Origin: QHWK01 sp035315685
GTDB taxonomy: Bacteria; Acidobacteriota; Vicinamibacteria; Vicinamibacterales; CAVVIG01
Direction of reading: 5' to 3'
Assembly (NCBI GenBank): GCA_035315685.1
Contig: DATFXR010000075.1
Location: 1 to 30,323, forward strand
DNA length: 30,323 bases
The translations under genes were made by a program, and so were the position numbers. Shown here piece after piece: positions 19,701-27,400 of the stretch. The notes beneath the pieces were generated by a model, which had not been told where the DNA came from, did not search any database, and saw only the letters and a list, made by a program, of their open reading frames with translations. Each line of letters starts with the position of its first letter. The first letter of the stretch is position 1.

Positions 19701-20081
19701 GCATGCCGGCTGCACCTGCGGCAGCGGGGCGGACGGGTTGACGACGGCGACCTCGGTCGCGCCAAAGCCCCCGTAGTACCCGAGGCGATAGATGTTCAAT
19801 TGATACGTCGTCGCCCCGGGCGCCGCGATCTTGAAGTGCACCGTCTCGCCGACGTTCACGCTGATGTCGGTCGCGAAGCCCTGGATGTCAGAGTCGCCGG
19901 CGCCGGAGATGTCCCAGTCGATCGCGCCCGGGTTGGTGTTTTCGCTGGCGATTGTCGTCGGGCTCGCATGGACCAGCGGCTGGCCGGATCCGCGATTCAT
20001 CAGCGCGACCGCGAGGATCGCGACGGCGACGAGGAGGATGCGAAATGTCAAACGGCTGGTAGTCGCGCGGAAGGTCTTCAT
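13743..20081 (-). CDS. Giant gene 2: secreted modular protein with N,N-dimethylformamidase-beta-like domain and a replaced C-terminal region
   Basis: 2112 residues from the ATG at 20081 (MKTFRATTSRLTFRILLVAV), chosen because it aligns with the gene 1 start and gives a signal peptide; no good ribosome site is seen. The first about 1650 residues follow gene 1 module by module: dimethylformamidase-beta-like domain (HDEYWS 300-305, SGNEMYWKTRYEPSIDG), Ig-like, DUF4082 from about 666, FN3-like, ConA-like lectin (about 933-1250), two cadherin-like repeats and Ig-like units. From about 1650 it differs: two MBG-type units (KPYGTVKTFAATAF, ALTITPAVLTATAY), then about 300 residues with GTGFSTGGGWLNEPTLGSR, SNFGFTVKYLKN and PDTYALRVWDTVTGTYYQLG. 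This end resembles the post-COAP-1-type domain that often follows MBG units; that name is from memory. Gene 1's Calx-beta and second lectin modules are absent. G+C falls from 45/60 (15241-15300) to 29/60 (14281-14340), consistent with acquired DNA. Confidence 0.9.
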   Translation of the reverse strand: MKTFRATTSRLTFRILLVAVAILAVALMNRGSGQPLVHASPTTIASENTNPGAIDWDISGAGDSDIQGFATDISVNVGETVHFKIAAPGATTYQLNIYRLGYYGGFGATEVAVVNPSAPLPQVQPACVSQMATTGLVDCGNWAESASWTVPATAVSGIYIAKLIRTDSGGKSHIVFVVRDDGRTADIVFQTSDTTWQAYNQYPGVTSGGASLYCGGPLSNVGSSYLNSCATRAAKVSYNRPFDTRAHDPQSFLFNAEYPMVRWLEANGYDVKYQSGVDTDRRSFDLIGAHKPKVFFSVGHDEYWSAAQRKAVENARNAGVHLAFLSGNEMYWKTRYEPSIDGSATGYRTLVTYKETIANAKIDPAVDQVTGVPIWTGTWRDPRFAATSDGGQPENRLIGQIFTVNCCSDRIKIPQSMGNMRLWANTGVSAVPPGDFYRTPLETLGYEWDEDLDNGFRPAGLIHLSQTTLDEPEKLTDFGANVAQGRATHTLTMYRHSSGAIVFGAGTVQWSWGLDGTHDRGASAAAHTPDQAMQQATVNLLADMDVQPATLQIGADPTRPLVAATKSADIFGPTSSIVFPEPGGLVPSGSRLTITGTSTDQGGGQIAGVEVSVDGGTTWKAAQGTTLWNFDWTPGTPGSATIRVRAIDDSGNVETPGASVTVVVTPGDCPCTTLWKPTTVPPIPDSGDGNAYELGVKFKSDIDGFITGIRYYKSVANTGTHLGNLWTTGGTQLATATFVNETASGWQQVLFNTPVPITAGTTYIASYHTNVGHYSATSGYFTSASVDSPPLHAPTSPIAAGNGMFIGGVSAFPTQTFLDTNYWVDVVFSPTITDTTPPTIASLRAQTIDSARVSISWATDEPASSKVEYSTNFTFPQAQRLTVASAAFVTTRALLLTGLQSNTTYYYRVTSADAAGNSTTSAAPSFTVPGPTLRDTAQTDFLAGTGTGTYASETDDGELILAPAVGNEFSGTRMPSGWIEWAFGPNGYSALGGGQMIVDGVRVAMCATDPAGNCLPGETATSTPSAIFTAPHTLEFLSTFTGDSFQHAGFGQTLGSAAEPWAIFSTMSGGALNARTNTGSSTIDTFLGSGPLGAPHLFRIDWKTNSVDYYIDGNLVVSHPLAVAGPMRPIAASDFNEFGGNVTVNWMRMTPYAASGSFLSRVFDAGSPVDWHSIQWNAVTPAGTSVAISVRSGDTATPDETWSSFAPIAPGGPLTAHAQFIQYRADLSSTSTGITPRLNDIIISTGHAPVANPDSAVVATNGSQVFAAFGPTSLTANDTDADPGNVLHVDAITAAAHGSAVLNLDGSVAYTPAANYAGPDAFTYTVSDGLLTSSTTVSIAVRSPNVPPVAVNDSYSVNEDATLTVPATSGVLVNDTDAEHDPLTAAVTALPLHGLLTLSGNGAFSYTPAANFSGSDSFRYKANDGNSDSNEATVTITVNPVNDAPSFTKGADQIKAGVVGAQTVTNWATNISAGPADEAGQTLNFIVGNNNTALFSAQPAVAPDGTLTYTPSPNVAGSAAVTVSLHDNGGTLNGGVDTSAAQTFTIAVNKATTTTAVSSSSSSSVYGQAVTFTATVAVAAPGSGVAAGTVTFMDAAATLGTAALDATGKATFTTPALNAGLHSSTAVYAGATLFSGSTSAALTQNVGTATLTITANSDNKPYGTVKTFAATAFTQVGLVSPDTIAGVTEISTGAAASATVVAGSYPIVASAAVGTGLANYAIKYVPGALTITPAVLTATAYNVPLGGQYSDPLPAFSSTLTGVMNGDRISIVSLLTTATQFSPAGNYSITPVLADPDGKLGNYSVAINPGILTRTKEDAQIEYSGDTLKSTGSTSTSSATTLTMAAVVREQLLGVADGNLGDKLNTTQLKFTFYKSTDTTLSSPIVGCTTANLTYVGTGTASGSCQTTSLGADNYLVKIELVLNGYYTAPVEDEAVTVAIAGTGFSTGGGWLNEPTLGSRSNFGFTVKYLKNANVQGNSLYIYRRTIVANSVPLPTGGYLPAGAYNWIIKSNSMVGLTMNCTATTPTVCRASFSGKNNIAAVNRQTGVAYSVGGNYNFQVDVTDNREPGSSPGAGPDTYALRVWDTVTGTYYQLGSPTSQLAINEGNIQARP

Positions 20082-20211
20082 ATGCGTCGTGGTCGCTCGG
20101 GCACGGCGGCCCATCGCATCGCCGTCGGGATCCCGCAAGGCACACGTGTGACAGCCACAGCGCGAGCGCGTTCCTGAGAAGGCGATTTGTTTAGGAGAAC
20201 CGCTCCGCCAA

Positions 20212-20222
20212 TGAGCAATGGA
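20212..20222 (-). promoter_or_regulatory. Shared leader motif TCCATTGCTCA before gene 2
   Basis: Same sequence as before gene 1, 131 bases upstream of the chosen start. The flanking GGCCTG also resembles the gene 4 copy (GGCCCG). Confidence 0.4.
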
Positions 20223-20354
20223 CAGGCCAACCACTCGGGCGCGCGCAGACGGACTCTAACGAAAGCAGTTGGACGGTAGATTCCCCCATGTATCGCCGTG
20301 CAGCGCTGTGACAGCGCGTGGCAAACCCTGCGGGATCGGGCAACGGTCGGGGAG

Positions 20355-20391
20355 GATTCCGAGAACTTAGTCGCGCGTGAGGCAGACTTCT
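20355..20391 (-). promoter_or_regulatory. Two-box element upstream of gene 2 (promoter candidate)
   Basis: Plus strand GATTCCGAGA (20355-20364), 15 bases, then AGGCAGACTTCT (20380-20391). The second box is identical over 12 bases to that before gene 1, and the first differs by one base. The spacer sequences are unrelated, so the boxes appear selectively conserved. Confidence 0.5.
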
Positions 20392-20431
20392 GCGATTCGA
20401 CACACCCCCTTGGTGGTGCAATCGTGTGCGA

Positions 20432-20468
20432 GAGGACGCCTTTCCGATTCGTGCGGAAAGACGTCCTC
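20432..20468 (-). terminator. Hairpin downstream of giant gene 3
   Basis: GAGGACGCCTTTCCG and CGGAAAGACGTCCTC form a 15-pair stem with one G-T pair and a seven-base loop. It begins 14 bases after the gene 3 stop on the transcribed strand. There is no T-run, so a transcript-end or stabilising structure is more apt than a strong intrinsic terminator. It is related to the hairpin after gene 4. Confidence 0.55.
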
Positions 20469-20481
20469 CTGAACAATGTTG

Positions 20482-23400
20482 CTAACGCATAAAGGTGAGC
20501 GTCACGTCAGCGATGACCGGCGCCTGTCCGGTGTCGGTCGTCGAGAGGTCGAGTTTGTACTGGAGATACCGCCCTGTCGTGTTGATCGCGCCGTTAGCCG
20601 CAACCGTGTACGCCGTCCACGTGCCGTCGGGCACCGCCGTGTCACCGGAGCGCACGCTCAGCACGACAGAAGTTCCGGTCGGTGTCGTGCCCGTCCAGGC
20701 GGCGCCCGTCCAGTTCACGGTGGATGCGGCGTCGAGCACCGCAGACGTGAAGGTCGCTGACGTGGCGTACGGCGTCAGGTGCAGCCACTGGACGGCCAGC
20801 GCCCGTCCGTCGCCGTCGTAGTCGCTCGCGATCGGTCTCATCGTCCCGGCGATGGTGACATTGTGCGTGACCACGACGACTCCGTCGACCGAGTAGGTGA
20901 CGGACGACGCGTTCCAGTCGATCCGGTATCGATGCGGCGCGCCAAACCAGCTGCCGGCAATCGGCGTGTCGACCGCCGACGTTCCGTTGTGGTTCGCGCA
21001 TACAGCGCGTCACCGGGGCCGCTGCTGAAGATCGCCCACGGCGTTTCGTTGAAGGTCAGACCGAACCCGACATGCTCGTATGGCGCGCCGCTGAAGGTCG
21101 CCGAGAACTCGAGCGAACGGTCGGCATCGAAGAAGAGGTCGGTCGCCGCCCGCGCGCCGTCGACGTTCAACGCGCCGCCGGACACGTTCACAGTCGTGGC
21201 GCCGCCCCACGACGCGGCGGACCAGCCCGCCGGCATCGCCGTGCCCTCGAATTCCGACCCGGCCGCCGGTGCAAGCATGACTTCTCCGTCGACCATCCGA
21301 CTGATGGCGATGCCCGCACCGTAGATGCCGCGCGCGAAGTCGGCGACCGCGGTCTCGAGGATGCCGTTGGCCGGCTGCGGCAGCGTCATCGCGAACATCA
21401 CGTCGACCCAATAGTTCGTCGCGTTGAAGGAGGACGTCGGGAAGCCGCCGGTGCCATAGAGATAGACGCCGTTGCCGCTCGTCGCATTCGAGACCGCGTG
21501 AAGCGGCGGCACGTCGAGCCCCTGCGAGAAGTAGCCCCCGGTCGTGGCATAGTGGCCGCTGTCGGTGTGGTACGACGCCACGTAGACCACGCCGCCGGTG
21601 ATGGCGACCGGCGCCGCGAACGTCACCTGCTGCCAGCCGCTCGCCGTCTCCTGAGAGAAGGTCGCGGTGGCCAGGCGAATACCGTTCGCGCTCCACAGAC
21701 TGCCGACGTGCGTGCCGGTGTTCGCAGCGCTCTTGTAGTAGCGGATGCCGGTGATGTAGCCATCGACATCGGCGCGGAACTTCACGCCGAGTTCTACGGC
21801 GCTGGCATCGCCAGCGTCGGCGACCGCGACGTCCGGATTGCCCCACAGGCTGCATGGGCAGGCGATGCCAGACGCGACCGTAAAGCTCCAGGTCAGGTCC
21901 GCCGCCAGCGCATTCCCAGCGGCATCGGTCACGCGCGATCCCGTCGAGCCGCCATGGACGCGAGCGGTGTAGGTGGCGCCTGCGGTCAGCGACGCCGAGG
22001 GGCTGAGGATCGCCATTCGTGTCGCCGCGTCGTAGCTCACCGTTGCGGCAACGAGCGCGCTGCCGGCATCCCGCAGATCGAACGTGCTCGCCGTCACCGT
22101 CGTCGCGTTCATCGCCTCGCTGAAAATCGCCGTCACCTGCGACGTCCTCGGCGCAGCCGCGCCGGCCGCTGGACTGATGCTCGTCACGGTTGGCGGCATG
22201 GTGTCGGGCGCCGCGACCGACGTCGCGAACACGACGTCCACCCAGCAGTTCGTCGCGTTGTAGCTCGAATCGGGGAACCCGCCGGCGCCGCACTGATACA
22301 CGCCGTCGTTGAGGCTCGTCGTGTTGGCGAGCGCGTGCAGCGGCGCCGTGTCGGCGCGGCGCGGCTCTGAATCGACAGCGCGCCGGAGGACGGTACGGTC
22401 GCGGCGATCGTCCAGCTCTCCCGGCCGGTTGCACGATGCCAGGTTGCGCCGTGATCGAACGAGACGTCGACCGACGCGACACGTCCGCCGACATCGGAGG
22501 CCGTGCCGGTGACGGTCAGCGTCGATCCGGCCGGCCACGCGGTGCCGTTTGCCGGCGAGGTGATCGTCGAGGTCGGTGCGACGACGTCCGGCGAGGACAC
22601 CGCGGGCGTCAGATCCAGCCGCAAGCTGGCTGGCTGAGCGCCCATGTCGGCAAGCAGGTTGACGGTCGCCTGCTGAATCGAGGCGTTGGTGTAGTCGCTC
22701 GTCGCATCGGGCAATCGGTCGTGCACGTTGTCGAGACCCCACGACCACTGCACGGTGCCGGCGCCGAAGACCAGCGCGCCGCTGCTGGCGCGATAGAGCG
22801 TCAGCGAGTGCGTGACCGAGCCGGGCAGGTAGAGCGACCCGTTGTCCTGGAGCTTTTCGTCGATCGTGGCGGAGGTCGAGGACAACTGAATCAGCCCCGC
22901 CGGGCGGAAGCCGTTGTCGAGATCCTCATCGAATTCGTAACCAAGGACTCCGCCGGCCCAGACGTTGTCGCCCGACACGCGCGGACCGAGCGTTCCGCCG
23001 CCGCTGGCGGCGATCGGCGTGTCACGCCAGAAGCGGAGCGCCGCCATGGCCGGCGGGACTGAGATGCTCGGGAACTGCAACTGGCAACATTGCGCCATGA
23101 AGGCGGTGCCGGTCAGTGCGTTCTCGGGCCTGCCGCCGTCGGCCGGCGGACTGAACCGCGCATCGCGCCACGTCCCCGTCCACGTCGATGGGTCGGCCGG
23201 ATCGATGACCGCGTTGGCGTGCGTCTCCTTGTATGTCACGAGCGTCCGGTACGGCGTCGCGGTCCCGTCGATGCTCGGCTCCCAGCGCGTCTTCCAGAAG
23301 ATTTCGTTGCCGGTGAAAAACGCCAGGTGCATTCCGGCAGCCCGGGCAGTCTCGACGTTGGTGCGCTGCCCGCCGGACCAGTACTCGTCATGGCCGACGG

Positions 23401-24243
23401 ACATGAAGACGCGATGGTTGCTGGGGTTGAGCAGAGTCGCGCCGCGCCGGTCGCTGTCGACGCCGGTGATGTAGCTGACGTCGTAGCCGTCCGCCTCGAG
23501 CCACCGGACCATCGGGAACTCGGCGTTGAAGAGCGAGTTGCTCGATTCGCTGCCGCGCGTCGTGATCGGCCGGTTGTAGCTCACCTTGTAGGCGCGCGAC
23601 GCCTGCGTGCCGGCGACGCCGTGATAGAGGCTGTTGCCGCCGTAGAGTTGTAGGCCTGCCACGTCGTGTCGGATGTCTGGAACAACAGGTCGGAGTGGCC
23701 GCCATCGTCGCGGACGATGAACGGGATGTGGCTCGCGCCGCCTGTGTCGGCTCGTGACAGCTTCGCGATGTAGATCCCCGAGGTCGCCGACGCCGGGACC
23801 TGCCACGCGGCTGATTCGGCCCAGTTGCCGCAGTCGATCAAACCGGTCGATGCGTCGGTGATGCACGACGGCTGGACTTGAGGAAGCGGGGCCGAGGGGT
23901 CGATCGCGTCCACCCGCCGCGCGCCGAGTCCGCCGTAGTAGCCAAGGCGATAGATGACGATTTGATAGTCAGCCGCATCGGTGTTCACCTTGAAGTGAAC
24001 GATCTGACCGCGATTGATGCTGATTTCAGTGGCAAATCCCTGGAGCGACGGGTCTCCGGCGCCATCGACATCCCACTCGGATGCCGGCGCACCCGAATTC
24101 ATGTTTTCGCACACGATGGCATTCGTTCCGCACTCGACTTGCGCGGCGACCGGCTTGCCGGACGATTGAGTCAATGCGGTTGCGACGAGGAGCGCGCCGA
24201 CGGCGGCCCAGCACCGCGAGGATACTCTCAACGATTCGAACAT
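20482..24243 (-). pseudogene. Giant gene 3: broken paralog of gene 4 (dimethylformamidase-beta-like, DUF4082, lectin)
   Basis: The reading frame changes three times. It starts at 24243 (MFESLRVSSRCWAAVGALLV, signal peptide), matching the gene 4 start MPASLRVSS. The first frame is good to TSDTTWQAYN; gene 4 there has the codons AAC CAG TAC, and here one base is missing near 23645-23646. The second frame runs through HDEYWS, FTGNEIFWKTRWEPSIDG and the Ig-like domain to LSIQSRA. It then jumps straight to the PLHALANTTSLNDGVYQ part of DUF4082 in a third frame near 22365-22375; about 138 residues present in gene 4 are lost. The third frame carries Big_5, a full DUF4082 and the lectin domain up to DALYAR, where another base is missing near 20990-20997. 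The last frame ends ADVTLTFMR with the stop at 20482. Without assembly error this cannot make a full protein. A truncated N-terminal product is possible. Confidence 0.85.
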
Positions 24244-24254
24244 GACAGAAACGC

Positions 24255-24265
24255 TCAGCAACGGA
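24255..24265 (-). promoter_or_regulatory. Shared leader motif TCCGTTGCTGA before gene 3
   Basis: Matches TCCRTTGCT and lies 12 bases before the start codon, in nearly the same place as in gene 4. No purine-rich ribosome site is seen between it and the start. A weak copy of the two-box element may lie at 24361-24388 (GCGAGG ... GCAGAC), with 14-base instead of 15-base spacing. Confidence 0.35.
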
Positions 24266-24426
24266 CGTCCGGGACTCAACATGTCAACGCGTGCAGGGAC
24301 GCGCGATTCAGGAGGGGCGAAGTGAGGGTGGCGGCGGACCGCCCGATACTTGTCTGGCGCGCGAGGACCACTGCGCGGTTTCGCAGACGCGGGCGGAGCT
24401 GTTCCAGGATTCGAGCCGAACGAGGG

Positions 24427-24459
24427 GGACGCCTCTTCGCATCGTGCGAAAAGGCGTCC
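24427..24459 (-). terminator. Hairpin downstream of giant gene 4
   Basis: GGACGCCTCTTCGCA and TGCGAAAAGGCGTCC form a 15-pair stem with one mismatch and loop TCG, starting 16 bases after the gene 4 stop. The base of the stem (GGACGCCT/AGGCGTCC) is shared with the gene 3 hairpin at 20432-20468, while the tips differ but still pair. Confidence 0.55.
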
Positions 24460-24474
24460 TCGTCGAGAGCGCGC

Positions 24475-27400
24475 CTAGCGCGTAAAGGAGAGCGTTACGT
24501 CGGTCACGACCGGCGTCTGTTTGGTGTCGGTCGTAGCGAGGTCGAGTCGGTACTGCGCGTATCGACCGGCGCCGGAAATCGAGCCGTTCACCGCCGGCGT
24601 GAACGCCGTCCAGGTCGCGTCCGGAGTCGCGGTGTTGCCGAACCGCACGCTCAGCGCGACGCTCGTGCCGGCCGGCGCCGCACCATTCCACGTCGCGCTC
24701 GTCCAGGTGACGGGCGCCGCCGCGTCGAGCACGCCCGACGTGAAGGTGGCCGACGTCGCATATGGCGTCAGGTGCAGCCATTGCACCGCAAGCACGCGGC
24801 CGTCGCCGGAGTAGTCGCTGGCGATCGGTCGCAGCGTCCCGCCGATCGCGATGTTGTGCGTCGCGACGACCACGCCGTCGACCGAGTAGACCACGTTGCT
24901 CGTCGTCCAATCGATCCGGAAGACGTGCGGTGACCCGAACCAGTTGCCGGCAATCGGCGTATCCGTCGCAACGGTGCCGTTGTTGCTGCGTGCGTACAGC
25001 GCGTCGCCTGCGCCGCTGCTGAAGATCGCCCACAGCGTTTCGTTGAACGTCAGACCGAACCCGACGTGCTCGTACGGCGCGCCGCTGAAGGTCGCCGAGA
25101 ACTCGAGCGCCCGCGCGCCGAACAACGCGTCGGTCGACGCACGTGCGCCGTCGACAGTCAGCGCACCGCCCGAAACGCTGACGGTCGTGGTCGCGCCTCC
25201 CCACGACACCGCGGACCAGCCTGTCGGTAAGGCCGTGCCGTCGAACTCCGTTCCGACCGCCGGCGCGAGCGTCACTTCACCATCGCCCGAGTGCGCGAGG
25301 TAGCCGCCCGCGTTGATCGTTCCCCGGCCGAAATCGGCGAGTGACGTATCGACGAACCCGCTCGGCGGCTGCGGCGGCGTGGTCGTGAAGACGACGTCCA
25401 CCCAGTAGTTCGTCGCGTTGAAGCTCGAGTTCGGGAATCCGCCCGCGCCGTACTGGTACACGCCGTTGACGCTCGTCGCGTTCGCGACCGCATGGAGCGG
25501 CGGCGAGTCGAGCGCGGCCTGGAAGTACCCCGCCGATGCGGCATAGTGGCCGGTGTTCGTGTGGTACGACGCGACATAAATCGTGTTCGCCGAGATCGCG
25601 ACTGGCGTGCTGAACGTCACCAGCTGCCATCCAGTCGCCGACTCGTTGGTGAACGTCGCCGTCGCGAGGCGCGTGCCCGTACTCGTCCAGAGGTTGCCGA
25701 CGTGCACGCCGCTGTTCGCGGTGCTCTTGTAGTAGCGGACGCCAGTGACGTAGCCGTCGACGTCGGCCTTGAATTTCACGCCGAGCTCGACCGCGCTGGC
25801 GTCGCCTGCGTCGGCGGAGCCAACCGTCACGTTGCCGAACAGGCCGCATGGGCACGCCGGACCGCTCGTGACCGGGAAGCTCCACACCACGTCGGCGGCG
25901 AGCGCGTTGCCGGCGGCGTCCTTGACGCTCGGGCCCGTGGCGCCGCCGTGGACGCGTGCGGTGTAGGTCGTGCCGGCGACGAGCGGCGCCGATTGACTCA
26001 GCGTCGCGGTCTGATTCGTCGCGTTGTAGGAAACGGTCGCAGGCACGAGCGCGCCCGAACCGTCGCGCAGATCGAACGTGCTCGTCCCGATCGTCGCGGG
26101 GTTCATCGCCTCGCTGAACGCCGCCGAGACGATCGCGGTGCTCGCCGCCGCTGCGCCTGCCGCGGGGGTGACGCCGGTCACCGTCGGCGGCGTCGTATCA
26201 CCGGCTGGCGGCGACGTCGTGAACACGACGTCCACCCAGTAGTTGGTCGCGTTCCAGCTGGAGCTCGGAAATCCGCTGGCGCCGTACACGAAGACGCCGT
26301 TGGGGCTGACCCCGTTCGCTGTCGCATGCAGCGGCGCCGCGTCGACGCCCGCTGCCGCGAAATACGCGCCGGTCGCCGCGTAGTGGCCGGTGTTGGTGTG
26401 ATACGACGCGACGTATGTCGTGTTGGCAGATACGGCGACTGGCGACCCGAAATTCGCCTGCTGCCAGCCGCTCGTGCTCTCCCCGGTGAACGTCGCGGTG
26501 GCGACCAGTGCGCCGGCGGCGGTCCACAGGTTGGCGATGTGGGCGCCGGTGTTCGCTGCGCTCTTGTAGAACCGGACGCCCGAGATGAATCCGTCGACGT
26601 CAGTGCGGAACTTCACGCCCAGCTCGACGGCGCTGGCGTCGCCCGAATCGGGAACGCCCGGCGTCGACGTGGCCGGATTCCAGATCGTGCACGGGCATGT
26701 GACCGGCGCCGCCGTCGTGAACGAACTGGTGACGTTGCCGGCGAGCGCGTTGCCCGCGATGTCGGTGACGCGCGGGCCGCTCGTGCCGCCGTGCACGATG
26801 ATCGTATAGGTCGACGACATCGCGAGTGCCGCGTTCGGATCGAACGTCGCCGTGCGGGTCGGGCTGTCGTAGGCAACGACGCCCGGCACCGCCGCGTTCG
26901 TCGCATCGCGCAGCTCGATGGTGCTGGTGCTGATCGTCGCGGGCGCCACCGCCTCGCTGAAGGTGACGCGGACGACCACGTTCGTGCCGACGCCGGTCGC
27001 GCCCGAGGCGGGCGAGATGCTGGTGACGGTCGGTGGCGTCGTGTCGCCGGCGATGGACGTCGTCAGTACGACGTCCACCCAGTAGTTGCTCGCGTTGAAG
27101 CTGAGCGATGGGAACGAGCTCGGGCCGTACTGGTAGACGCCGTTCAGGCTCGTCGCATTCGAGAGCGCGTGCAGCGGCGGACTGTCGAGGCCGGTCGCAA
27201 AATAGTTGCCGGTCGCCGCATAGTGACCGGTGTCGGTGTGATACGAGGCGACGTAGCTCGTTCCCGCCGTCACGCTGATCGGCGAGGCGAAGTTGACCTG
27301 TTGCCAGCCCGACGCCGTCTCGTTGGTGAACGTCGCCGTTCCGAGCAGCGCGCCGGCGCTCGAGTAGACGTTCCCGACATGCGTGCCGGTGTTCAGGCTG

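Noticed and set aside
20082..20234. N-terminal extension of gene 2 to 20234
   Set aside because: The extension would place about 50 polar residues before the signal peptide, has no counterpart in gene 1 and covers the leader motif.
20482..24243. Gene 3 treated as three or four separate small genes
   Set aside because: The pieces align in order with gene 4 and the breaks fall inside domains, so a single broken gene is the simpler reading.
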